Of a stretch of DNA of 32,481 nucleotides, positions 1 through 6,805 are shown in pieces. This DNA comes from Aphanothece sp. CMT-3BRIN-NPC111 (GTDB taxonomy: Bacteria > Cyanobacteriota > Cyanobacteriia > Cyanobacteriales > JAHHGU01). Positions within the stretch are counted from its first letter, which is position 1. Each line of letters starts with the position of its first letter. Where the stretch lies: contig JAHHGU010000058.1 of assembly GCA_019359765.1 (NCBI GenBank), positions 1-32,481 of the forward strand, written 5' to 3'. The position numbers and the translations under genes were made by a program. Below the pieces are notes generated by a model. The model searched no databases, was not told where the DNA came from, and was given only the letters and a program-made list of their open reading frames with translations.

Positions 1-90
1 CTGGTAGGTAATACCAAAGACGCCTTGACCTAGTGTGGTGTGGAGGACGTATCTTCCGTCTTGCAGGACGGCTTCAGCCGTTAAGTTCAT
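1..90 (-). CDS. Serine/threonine protein kinase, N-terminal fragment
   Basis: An open frame runs leftwards from an ATG at 90 off the window edge, giving 30 residues. It contains TLGQGVFGITYQ, which matches the glycine-rich nucleotide-binding loop (GxGxFGxTY) of cyanobacterial Pkn-type Ser/Thr kinases, and the preceding QDGRYVLHTTLG is the usual run-in to that loop. The third residue of the loop is Val where Gly or Ala is commoner. The family phosphorylates proteins on Ser/Thr with ATP, but substrates cannot be inferred. The catalytic HRD and DFG motifs lie outside the window, so activity cannot be judged. Confidence 0.65.
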   Translation of the reverse strand, partial: MNLTAEAVLQDGRYVLHTTLGQGVFGITYQ

Positions 91-211
91 AAGTAGTTTT
101 GCCACGCTGCCCTATTTTTAACACAGGTAGTCTAAACGAGGAAGGTAGGCAAGTAGGGGTGCAGGGGAGAATTAGAGACAAGAGAAATATCAAGATTAGG
201 ATTAGAGAAAT

Positions 212-3049
212 TCAGGTGCAAGGATAATGTTCTGCCAAGAAAGCCTCCGCGTCAGCGTGATCGCTCACTACTCCATCCAGCGTTGCTCTTAAAAGGGCGT
301 CCAGGATTTGCCGATATTGCGGTCCGGGTTTGTAGCCCAGCTTTTTCAGGTCATTGCCAGTAAGGGGTGCCTGAACATTAGCCCATCTGGTGAGATATTG
401 CCAAATCTGGCGTCGTACTAATAGCTGACTTTTTACTGCAATCAAAACTAAAATGGGCAACTTGTACTCGCGCAACAGCCCAACGACTTCACTAGGGCAT
501 CTGCACATCGGCAAAGACCTCTGGAGGTCTCCCTGCGCTCTCTCCAGCTGCTGTAGCCGTTCGATACTATCCGCTGGTAATTGAAGATTTTTAGCTACCT
601 TAGCGCGATTTTCCGGAGCCAGATGAGCAATTAAAACTTCCAGCCGCATCTGCCAATGAATCAGGGTTTGCTGGGGATCAAAGCGCCGCAGCCATCGGTC
701 AACTAGACGTATCTGCCACCACAGCCTGTCATCCATATCTAGCGTGGGATGAAGACACTTGAGAGCGCCCAAAGACCCCAGCATCTGCAATGCTGGTGCC
801 CAGTAAGGAGCTTGCAAAATGTACTTTAGTTCCCCTTTGAGCCGTGTTTGTAGGGCCGGTGCTTTGCTATTTTCGATCAGAGAGCGATCGTATATCCCGC
901 TCTCGATCGCATACTGAATATACTTTTGTGTCTGGGATTCAATTTCAAATCCCAGCCGCACAGCAAACCGCACTGCTCGATAAATCCGCGTGGGATCTTC
1001 AATAAAGCTGTTGGCGTGTAAAACCCGGATTTGCCGCTGCTGTATATCAAGCACACCCCTGAAGAAATCGAGTAGCTCACCAGCACGGGGAGGAGTCAGC
1101 CGCACAGCTAAGGCGTTGATGGTGAAATCCCGTCGGTAAAGGTCTTGGCGAATTGAACTCGCTTCCACTTCTGGATTAGCCGCAGGGTAAGGATAAAATT
1201 CTGTCCGGGCCGTGGCAATATCTACCCACAGGGAACCCAAGACTGGATCTTTGTGCCACAGTAATGCTGCTGTTTGAAAAGAGCCGTGAACTTCCAAACG
1301 GGCTTCCGGGTAAATTTCCTGAAGTGCCGTAGCTAGTTCGACCCCAGCGCCTACATCTTCCTCTTGGCGGTGAAAACCGTCTACTACCAGGTCAATATCC
1401 TCAAGGCTTATGCGTTTCCTTTCATGCAGAGGAACCCAGGATGCTCCAGGAGCAGGAGAAAGTGTAGATTCAAAATTTCCCTCACTTTTCGATTGTTCGC
1501 CTACACGCGCGTAGGTCAGTAATAAGTCCCGTAACGCTCCCCCCACTAGATAGAGATGCCAACCCCTTTGTTGGGCTTGCTCGGACGCTTTAGTAAGGAA
1601 TTCCCATAGTTCGGGCACCAAGCGATCGCTCAGTAGGTTGTGCAGAAAGAAAGATGAACTAGGAAAAGTTTCATCCTTCCGCCTCCTTTCTCCATCCTTA
1701 TGTTGATGCAGCTGTCGCAAAACGTCTGTGCGGGTAACAATCCCGACAATAAGCCCGTTTGATAACACAGGCAGACGCCCGATGTCATAAGTCACCATCA
1801 GTGACTCAATTTCTGGGAGGGAAGTTTGTGGCGTAATCGTCTTGAGATTGGTTGTCATATACCCCTTGACTGGGGCATGACTAAAACCGTGGTGCAGGGC
1901 TAAATCGATATCCCGCCGGGAAATAATTCCCACTAGGGAAATTAGGCATTGAGTGTTCTCCTGTTCCCTGTTTTCTGACCGCTCTTGAGATACCACACAT
2001 AGACCAGAATGACCATACCGCAAGAGGATTCTTTGGGCTTCGGCAATGGTGGTGTCGGGCTTAATTGTCCGCACTGGGGAGGACATCAACTCTTGCGCCA
2101 CTAGCGGCTGGGGAATTTGGGTTTTAAGTTGGTCAACTAGCTGGTTTAAGGTTGCTGATGACTCCATGGCTCGGAGTGTCACAGATGCCGCTTGAGAATG
2201 CCCACCGCCACCCAGGGGCTTAAACAACTCATTGAGATTGGTGCCTTCAATTTGCGATCGCCCAATTACTGTTAGTCGGAGCGTGTCCTCGCCCTCGTGT
2301 ACAGAATACTCACACGCCAACAGCAGAGCATCAGTTTCGGTTATTTCAATTAACTGGGACGCCAAGCTAGATAACCCTGGAACATAGGCATCAGTCTTAA
2401 GTAGCACCCAGGAAACTGTGTAGCCCCACACTGTTTCCCTTTGTAAATTTTCTAAGGCAGTAGTTAATAACTGCTGCAATTGCGGGGACAAGCCAGGGTC
2501 AATATAATCGGCGATCGCGCGCACATTCGCTCCCTGGCTCATCAACCAAGCTAAAGCGGCAGCATCACGAGGCGTCGTCTGGTCAAATGTGAGCGATCCC
2601 GTATCGACGTGGATGCCTAGAGCCATCACCGTTGCCTCTGCCCGTGTGAGGTTGATTGACCGTGCGGATAACTGCTCTACAATCAAGGTCGTGCAGGAAC
2701 CTACAGGCTCAATCTGAGTGTGAGTGGCGGGAATATCCATCTGATCATTTGGGTGATGATCGTAGACATATATTGAGTTTAGATCTGGCAAATCTAACCA
2801 CTCGGACGCTTTCCCCAAGCGATCGCGCTTTTGGGTATCCACCACAACCAGAGAGCGGATCTGCTTGGGATTAACAGAGCGGCGTTCAATCAAAGCATAC
2901 TCATCCCTATGCAACGCCAGAAAATCCCGTACAGCGGGGTGAGAGCCACCAGTTAGCACCACCCTGGCACCTGTTTGGATGCGCGTTAACCCCACGGCTG
3001 CTCCCAAGGCGTCAAAATCTGCTGTTGTATGACACAAAATTAAGTCCAT
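212..3049 (-). CDS. DHH-CBS-tRNA nucleotidyltransferase fusion (CC-/A-adding type)
   Basis: This 945-residue protein has three parts. Residues 1-310 are a DHH/DHHA1 phosphoesterase-like module (DHH at 97-99, GGGGHSQAAS near 280). Residues about 318-450 are a CBS pair. From about 490 there is a class II poly(A)-polymerase head (LVGGALRDLLL near 501, catalytic-type DID at 551-553, RRDFTINALA near 639) followed by the tRNA-binding body. The head and body add CC, A or CCA to tRNA 3' ends, and some lineages split the work between two enzymes; the sequence does not say which activity this is. Two insertions look non-conserved: QERSENREQEN in the first CBS domain, and about 35 residues between the GG motif and the DID motif. 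Both contain repeat-like DNA. The ATG at 3049 starts directly with the DHH fold. psbZ is divergent. Confidence 0.88.
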   Translation of the reverse strand: MDLILCHTTADFDALGAAVGLTRIQTGARVVLTGGSHPAVRDFLALHRDEYALIERRSVNPKQIRSLVVVDTQKRDRLGKASEWLDLPDLNSIYVYDHHPNDQMDIPATHTQIEPVGSCTTLIVEQLSARSINLTRAEATVMALGIHVDTGSLTFDQTTPRDAAALAWLMSQGANVRAIADYIDPGLSPQLQQLLTTALENLQRETVWGYTVSWVLLKTDAYVPGLSSLASQLIEITETDALLLACEYSVHEGEDTLRLTVIGRSQIEGTNLNELFKPLGGGGHSQAASVTLRAMESSATLNQLVDQLKTQIPQPLVAQELMSSPVRTIKPDTTIAEAQRILLRYGHSGLCVVSQERSENREQENTQCLISLVGIISRRDIDLALHHGFSHAPVKGYMTTNLKTITPQTSLPEIESLMVTYDIGRLPVLSNGLIVGIVTRTDVLRQLHQHKDGERRRKDETFPSSSFFLHNLLSDRLVPELWEFLTKASEQAQQRGWHLYLVGGALRDLLLTYARVGEQSKSEGNFESTLSPAPGASWVPLHERKRISLEDIDLVVDGFHRQEEDVGAGVELATALQEIYPEARLEVHGSFQTAALLWHKDPVLGSLWVDIATARTEFYPYPAANPEVEASSIRQDLYRRDFTINALAVRLTPPRAGELLDFFRGVLDIQQRQIRVLHANSFIEDPTRIYRAVRFAVRLGFEIESQTQKYIQYAIESGIYDRSLIENSKAPALQTRLKGELKYILQAPYWAPALQMLGSLGALKCLHPTLDMDDRLWWQIRLVDRWLRRFDPQQTLIHWQMRLEVLIAHLAPENRAKVAKNLQLPADSIERLQQLERAQGDLQRSLPMCRCPSEVVGLLREYKLPILVLIAVKSQLLVRRQIWQYLTRWANVQAPLTGNDLKKLGYKPGPQYRQILDALLRATLDGVVSDHADAEAFLAEHYPCT
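1955..1976. repeat. Heptamer repeat remnant inside the CBS domain (GTTCCCT type)
   Basis: GTTCTCCT, GTTCCCT and GTTTTCT stand in tandem, so the spacing is 8, 7 and 7. On the coding strand the AGGGAAC-type unit reads ENREQEN, an acidic insertion between two beta-strands of the first CBS domain. This unit has no stop codon in the coding frames. Confidence 0.55.
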
Positions 3050-3089
3050 AAGCGATTTGAGATTTTCAATTGAAAGTGATTTCAGGAAG

Positions 3090-3121
3090 CCAGCGCTCTA
3101 CCCGTTAAGGTGAGCGTCTGG
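3090..3121. other. Imperfect 12-bp hairpin between the tRNA nucleotidyltransferase gene and psbZ
   Basis: CCAGCGCTCTACC (3090-3102) can pair with GGTGAGCGTCTGG (3109-3121), with one bulge on each side and a 6-nt loop. It lies in the divergent spacer, about 40 nt upstream of the nucleotidyltransferase start. No T-run follows on either strand, so a leader structure or dispersed palindrome is more likely than a terminator. Confidence 0.45.
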
Positions 3122-3151
3122 AGGTGTCACGATTTTGGCTCAAATGGGCAA

Positions 3152-3172
3152 TCTCAAATCTCAAATCCTAAA
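3152..3172. repeat. Heptamer array TCTCAAA x2 + TCCTAAA
   Basis: There are three consecutive 7-nt units in the divergent spacer between the nucleotidyltransferase gene and psbZ. The same unit family forms a hairpin at 25332-25377. Confidence 0.75.
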
Positions 3173-3242
3173 TTGGAAATTAGGTGCTGAGAGAGGGTCA
3201 ATTTTTGGTAGCGTACTACTCAGGGCTGATCGAAAAGCAGCC

Positions 3243-3270
3243 TTGCCTTAGGCTGAATTGTTTTTATAAA
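3243..3270 (+). promoter_or_regulatory. Candidate psbZ promoter with a palindrome over the -35 box
   Basis: TTGCCT (3243-3248) and TATAAA (3265-3270) are separated by 16 nt, a plausible sigma-70-type promoter ending 32 nt before the psbZ ATG. The inverted repeat CAGCCT (3238-3243) / AGGCTG (3250-3255) surrounds the -35 hexamer, so a dimeric regulator could bind there. The same repeat followed by GTTTTT could instead form a weak terminator. Confidence 0.35.
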
Positions 3271-3302
3271 GTCCATTCATTGCTGTCTTGGGAGAATAAA
3301 AA

Positions 3303-3491
3303 ATGTCAATCCTGTTTCAACTAGCACTAGCTGCTCTGGTGATCTTGTCGTTCATAATGGTTGTGGGTGTCCCTGTTGCCTATGCCTCTCCTCAAAACTG
3401 GGATCAATCTAAAAGGTTCATAATATTGGGTTCTGGCGTCTGGATTGCTCTTGTCCTTCTAGTGGGTGCCCTAAACTTTTTAGTTGTCTAG
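3303..3491 (+). CDS. psbZ: Photosystem II protein PsbZ (Ycf9)
   Basis: The 62-residue product has the length and layout of PsbZ: a first hydrophobic helix (about residues 4-27), a short polar loop with NWDQSKRF, and a second helix (about 39-61). PsbZ is a small thylakoid subunit of the photosystem II core near CP43, involved in the supramolecular order of PSII and its contact with antennae. The ATG is preceded by GGGAGA (3290-3295) at a good distance. ribH follows 218 nt downstream on the same strand; I recall psbZ and ribH as neighbours in cyanobacteria. Heptamer arrays fill the gap between them. Confidence 0.95.
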   Translation: MSILFQLALAALVILSFIMVVGVPVAYASPQNWDQSKRFIILGSGVWIALVLLVGALNFLVV

Positions 3492-3515
3492 GCAAAGCTA
3501 GCCGTTTACATGAAA

Positions 3516-3543
3516 GCGATTAGCGATTAGCAATTAGTAATTA
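3516..3543. repeat. Heptamer array GCGATTA x2, GCAATTA, GTAATTA
   Basis: There are four contiguous 7-nt units just downstream of psbZ. The unit contains TAG in one frame, so it could not be tolerated within a gene. A related array lies at 27621-27641. Confidence 0.8.
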
Positions 3544-3631
3544 GCTATGTTATGTGCCGCCCACAAGGGGCAGGGTATCAACGGCTCCTTAGTTTTATTC
3601 GTCGCCCGCTCTTGAGCGAGGTTTGATCCCT

Positions 3632-3666
3632 AGCTAATAGCTAACAGCTAACAGCTAATAGCTAAT
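3632..3666. repeat. Heptamer array AGCTAAT/AGCTAAC x5
   Basis: Five contiguous 7-nt units (third-class variants AAT or AAC), followed by a partial AGCTT, end about 40 nt before ribH. The unit contains TAA, so the array is restricted to non-coding DNA. Confidence 0.8.
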
Positions 3667-3709
3667 AGCTTCATCAAAATACTCAATCTTAACCACATAA
3701 AAGACAGCC

Positions 3710-4330
3710 ATGGCAGTTTTCGAGGGAACGTTTACTCAAGACACACCCCTACGGTTAGCAATTATCATCGGTCGCTTCAATGACCTTGTGACTAGCAAAC
3801 TATTGGAGGGATGTCAAGATTGCCTGAAACGCCACGGCATTGATGTCAATCCCCACGGTACTCAAGTGGATTATGTTTGGGTTCCTGGTAGTTTTGAGGT
3901 ACCCCTGGTAGCTCGCCAGATGGCGCTCACGCAGCGGTATGATGCCGTGATTTGCCTGGGCGCTGTCATCCGGGGACAAACGCCTCATTTTGATTATGTC
4001 GCCGCTGAGGTTGCCAAGGGAATTGCCGCAGTTGGCTTTCATACGGGCGTGCCAGTGATTTTTGGTATCTTGACGGTAGATACTATGCAACAAGCCCTAG
4101 AACGGGCAGGCATCAAAAGTAATAATGGCTGGGAATACGCCATGAACGCCCTGGAAATGGCTAGTTTAATGCGTAAAATTAATAGCACGATGCCAGCACC
4201 AACCTACCCTGCGTATGAAACGAGCGCAGGAGTTGCTCCATCACTCCCGGTTTCTGCTCAGCGGGCGATCGCCGCTCCCCCCTCCTTGGGTTATCCCCTA
4301 CAAGAGGGGGAAGATCAGCAGCAACTTTGA
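3710..4330 (+). CDS. ribH: 6,7-dimethyl-8-ribityllumazine synthase
   Basis: The enzyme condenses 5-amino-6-ribitylaminouracil with 3,4-dihydroxy-2-butanone 4-phosphate to form lumazine, the penultimate step of riboflavin synthesis. Family motifs are intact: VPGSFEVP for the ribityl end, CLGAVIRGQTPHFDYV with the catalytic His, and FGILTVDTMQQALERAG. The core ends at about residue 160. The 206-residue length reflects a Pro/Ala-rich, probably disordered C-terminal tail whose last part (PPSLGYPLQEGED) is encoded by a palindromic repeat. The start ATG follows a gap filled with heptamers. I saw no FMN riboswitch upstream. Confidence 0.95.
   Translation: MAVFEGTFTQDTPLRLAIIIGRFNDLVTSKLLEGCQDCLKRHGIDVNPHGTQVDYVWVPGSFEVPLVARQMALTQRYDAVICLGAVIRGQTPHFDYVAAEVAKGIAAVGFHTGVPVIFGILTVDTMQQALERAGIKSNNGWEYAMNALEMASLMRKINSTMPAPTYPAYETSAGVAPSLPVSAQRAIAAPPSLGYPLQEGEDQQQL
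4277..4310. repeat. Palindromic repeat embedded in the 3' end of ribH
   Basis: CCCCCTCCTTG can pair with CAAGAGGGGG (4301-4310) around a loop of about 12 nt, with one bulged C. C-rich palindromes of this type are common between genes in cyanobacteria. Here it is translated as the end of the RibH tail, and it may also act as an mRNA 3' hairpin. Confidence 0.5.
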
Positions 4331-4534
4331 TTTACAGCAGGGAAGATCAGAAAAAACCTTTATTCACAGAAGCCCCAAGCAGAGCTTTGCTCGCCTTGAA
4401 ATCAAATGAAGGGGTCTTTTACTCCCCCTGCTCCTCTTCTCCCCAGATCCTCCTGCTGCCTCAGCAGAAAATAGCTGGCTTCATAGTTGACAAATCCTAA
4501 TTCTTTTGAGAAGCTAGATATTAGTCAAGATTTC

Positions 4535-4606
4535 GCGGGTATAGCTCAGTGGTAGAGCGTCACCTTGCCAAGGTGAATGTCGCGCGTTCGAATCGCGTTA
4601 CCCGCT
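4535..4606 (+). tRNA. tRNA-Gly (anticodon GCC)
   Basis: A complete 72-nt cloverleaf is present. The acceptor stem is GCGGGTA (4535-4541) with TACCCGC (4599-4605). The D-arm starts GCTC at 4544. The anticodon stem is TCACC/GGTGA, with the loop TTGCCAA placing GCC at 4567-4569. The T-arm is GCGCG-TTCGAAT-CGCGT with one G-T pair. The discriminator is T at 4606 and the following bases are TTG, so CCA is not encoded and must be added after transcription. Confidence 0.96.
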
Positions 4607-4645
4607 TTGAACAAAAATATCTAGTTAAGCACGATTTTAGCTATT

Positions 4646-4733
4646 TAGGAGCCTCAGAGCGTCTATGCAAAGCTTGGAAATGCTAAAATTCGCCTAGTGA
4701 GGCTGTGACTGATAGAACAGTCGGTAGCTCCTA
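4646..4733 (+). other. Structured RNA candidate with two mutually exclusive helices
   Basis: TAGGAGC (4646-4652) is exactly complementary to GCTCCTA (4727-4733). The overlapping AGCCTCA (4650-4656) is exactly complementary to TGAGGCT (4698-4704). The two 7-bp helices share AGC and cannot form together. GACTG/CAGTC (4707-4711/4718-4722) adds a small hairpin. The element lies between tRNA-Gly and the zinc-ribbon gene starting at 4846, so it could be a leader or a free small RNA. It matches no RNA family I recognise, and chance complementarity has not been excluded. Confidence 0.3.
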
Positions 4734-4845
4734 GTCCAACGCCTTTCCTCAGTGGGTAGCTACTAAGAAAATATCATGTCCAAACCTTGTTAGCTCAAGG
4801 CTTCCATACTTTTTACTAAAACTAGTTTTGTTTTGAAGAGCGCTT

Positions 4846-5253
4846 GTGCCACCTCATAAAGCTCAGAAGATTGACTTAAATACTGAGTACCCATGTCCCT
4901 GCGGGCGTCGAGGGCGTCTGGTACCGATCGCGCTGACTGAAGCCTTTGGCTGCAATCGCTGTCAGCAAATATTTGTCGTACAAGACAACGGGTATGCGAT
5001 TGAGCAACTTTCCACAACGTATCCTTACAAGCGCTCTTGGCGCTGGATGGGTAATAAATGGAGTACTGCTAATACAGGTATCGGAGACAGTTACTTCCCC
5101 GTGGCTGTAGGAATTATCGTTGTATTGCTGATTGTGTGGTTGCCTCTGGCGCTTCGCTCTACAGCAAGTCCCAACATTATTTTATGGACTCTCTTAGCGG
5201 TACTGTTAGCAGTATTACCAGCACTCATGGTCTGGTTGGCTTACCGACGTTAG
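4846..5253 (+). CDS. Zinc-ribbon, two-helix membrane protein of unknown function
   Basis: The 135-residue product begins with a zinc-ribbon-like module (CPC at 17-19 and CNRC at 36-39). An amphipathic middle with aromatic and basic residues (YKRSWRWMGNKW) follows, then two strongly hydrophobic segments (about 84-103 and 110-131) ending in YRR. The likely form is a membrane protein with the metal site on the cytoplasmic side. The GTG at 4846 is the only plausible start because an in-frame TGA lies four codons upstream. It precedes the ProA-like gene by about 220 nt and a terminator-like hairpin lies between them, so a shared transcript is doubtful. I do not recognise a characterised family. 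Confidence 0.75.
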   Translation: MPPHKAQKIDLNTEYPCPCGRRGRLVPIALTEAFGCNRCQQIFVVQDNGYAIEQLSTTYPYKRSWRWMGNKWSTANTGIGDSYFPVAVGIIVVLLIVWLPLALRSTASPNIILWTLLAVLLAVLPALMVWLAYRR

Positions 5254-5348
5254 ACATTGACGACGTGAAATTTGGTTCAAGCCTTGTCCCACAAGGCAGT
5301 GCGACAAACGACGAAAATATAGCATTAGACCAAGCCTCGTTCCTTGTG

Positions 5349-5380
5349 GGCGAGGTCAATCTAAAATCTAAAATCTAAAA
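5349..5380. repeat. GGCGAGGTC + TCTAAAA x3 cassette
   Basis: GGCGAGGTC (5349-5357) is followed two bases later by three TCTAAAA heptamers (5360-5380). The same order, GGCGAGGTC-NN-TCTAAAA x2, occurs at 31806-31830. Just upstream, CCCACAAGG and CCTTGTGGG form an additional 9-bp inverted repeat. Confidence 0.65.
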
Positions 5381-5391
5381 TCGTTTGACAC

Positions 5392-5430
5392 TCTCACCCA
5401 AGACAGCTACGCATGTAGCGGGAGATTTTT
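5392..5430 (+). terminator. Intrinsic terminator candidate after the zinc-ribbon gene
   Basis: TCTC(A)CCC pairs with GGGAGA around an inner hairpin GCTAC-GCAT-GTAGC (5406-5419), and five T follow directly (5426-5430). The left arm begins with TTGACACTCTC, which resembles the left part of the palindrome at 14569-14606, so this may be a dispersed repeat reused as a terminator. Confidence 0.5.
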
Positions 5431-5472
5431 AAGATCGAGTCTTAACGTTTGTGTCAAGCAACCACTAATAAG

Positions 5473-6741
5473 ATGGAAATAAATGTTTCTCGCCTCCCAC
5501 CGAATCCGATTATTGCTGTTGGCAATGGATATCGGGCTTCTCTGGAATTAGCAACTACCAAGGGTGTAGAGCGCAGTCGCGGCGTTCAGGCAATGGCGCA
5601 GGCGCTGCGTGATTCCTTCGACGCGATTCTGGAAGCGAACACTCTAGATCTGGAAGCCAGCCGGGAAATGGCGGTGCCAGAGCTGATTCTGGAATGGCTG
5701 AAACTAACACCAGAGCGGCTACATACGACGATTCAAATTTTGCAACGTATAGGGGAGTTATCCGATCCGATACGGCGGATGATGAATGCTTCCCATCAAA
5801 TAGATCACGCTCAAACTTACAGCCAGCTGATGCCTCTGGGAGTCATAGCTTTAATTTATGAAGCCTTTCCGGATTTGGGAGCGATCGCTGCTGGTTTATG
5901 TCTGAAAACTGGCAACAGCTTAATTCTTAGAGGCGGTAGTGAGGCGAGCCACTCTAACACAGTCATTGCCCAAGCCCTACAATCTGCTCTTGATGAGACA
6001 GGTTTGCCAATAGAGTGCGTGCAGCTAATTCCTTCAGAGCAAGGTGCCTCGATTCGGGACTTAGTAACTCAAGACAAGTATCTGAATTTAGTCATACCTT
6101 ACGGGCGTCCTAGTCTCGTGCAACAGGTGATGCAGCAGTCAACCGCACCAGTCTTAAAGTCGGCGATGGGCAACTGTTATCTCTATTGGTCCCCCACGGG
6201 CAGCTTAGAGATGGCTCGCTGGGTAATTTTAGACAGCCATGCTAGCGAACCCGACCCAGTTAACGCAGTTGAGAAGGTTTTAATTCATAGAAATCAAAAG
6301 CCCTCTTCCTTAGTAATGCTGTGGAACAGCTTAAAGGAAAAGGGCTTTGAAGTTCGGGGCGACGCAGTACTGGTATCTGATTTTCCGGATCAGTTAAAAC
6401 TGGCGACAGAATCGGAGTGGAGTCAAGCGTACCTAAAGAAAATTGTGGCTTTCCAAGCGGTAGATAGCATCGAGTCTGGGATTGCCTTAATTAACCAGTA
6501 CAGCAGCGGTCACGCCGATTGCTTGGTGACAGAGTCATACCAAGAACGCCGCCAGTTCGCCTTGGGCCTTGATAGCTCCTCTATATACATCAATTCTTCT
6601 CCCCGATTTTCCCGCAATCCGAAGCGAGGAGATGCCGTGTTTTTGGGTATGTCTAACCAAAAAGGGCATCGGCGGGGATTGATCAGTCTAGAGACACTAA
6701 CAACGGTCAAGCAGATTGTTCAGGGAAATGGACAGTTTTAA
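5473..6741 (+). CDS. ProA-like gamma-glutamyl phosphate reductase paralogue without catalytic Cys
   Basis: The protein is clearly of the ProA (glutamate-5-semialdehyde dehydrogenase) fold: PLGVIALIYEAFPD, ILRGGSEA, NLVIPYGRPSLV, GNCYLYW and the C-terminal GHRRGLISLETLT match ProA in order. In ProA the nucleophile is the Cys of a PSxCNAxETLLVH-like motif. Here the aligned stretch is EPDPVNAVEKVLIH, with Val (codon GTT at 6259-6261) in place of Cys. The substrate-side stretch NASxRFxDG is also altered, to NSSPRFSRN. Catalysis of the normal thioester reaction is therefore unlikely, and a non-catalytic or altered role is inferred. I recall a second, divergent ProA-like protein in other cyanobacteria. 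The ATG at 5473 is chosen; an in-frame TTG at 5449 would add 8 residues. No proB is adjacent. Confidence 0.85.
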   Translation: MEINVSRLPPNPIIAVGNGYRASLELATTKGVERSRGVQAMAQALRDSFDAILEANTLDLEASREMAVPELILEWLKLTPERLHTTIQILQRIGELSDPIRRMMNASHQIDHAQTYSQLMPLGVIALIYEAFPDLGAIAAGLCLKTGNSLILRGGSEASHSNTVIAQALQSALDETGLPIECVQLIPSEQGASIRDLVTQDKYLNLVIPYGRPSLVQQVMQQSTAPVLKSAMGNCYLYWSPTGSLEMARWVILDSHASEPDPVNAVEKVLIHRNQKPSSLVMLWNSLKEKGFEVRGDAVLVSDFPDQLKLATESEWSQAYLKKIVAFQAVDSIESGIALINQYSSGHADCLVTESYQERRQFALGLDSSSIYINSSPRFSRNPKRGDAVFLGMSNQKGHRRGLISLETLTTVKQIVQGNGQF

Positions 6742-6748
6742 GAGTTAT

Positions 6749-6787
6749 GAGTGTTGAGTTAAAAGAGAGTTATTGAACTCAACACTC
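6749..6787. terminator. Hairpin between convergent ProA-like and desC genes, built from heptamers
   Basis: GAGTGTTGAGTT (6749-6760) is perfectly complementary to AACTCAACACTC (6776-6787), a 12-bp stem with a 15-nt loop. It sits exactly between two convergent genes. Each arm is a period-7 array (CTCAACA type), and further CTCAAAA-like units continue to about 6804. It is A/T-rich without a clean T-run, but the position suggests a bidirectional terminator or a mRNA 3'-end stabiliser. Confidence 0.6.
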
Positions 6788-6805
6788 AACACTCAAAATT
6801 CAAAA

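Noticed and set aside
3516..3666. Regular repeats that could suggest a CRISPR array
   Set aside because: The units are 7 nt and directly contiguous, without spacers, and there are no cas genes. They are short tandem repeats.
3492..3709. FMN riboswitch upstream of ribH
   Set aside because: None of the conserved RFN-element blocks is present. The spacer consists of heptamer arrays and short hairpins.
4215..4409. Open frame overlapping the end of ribH
   Set aside because: It is out of frame with ribH, lacks a start signal and covers repeat DNA. It looks like a shadow.
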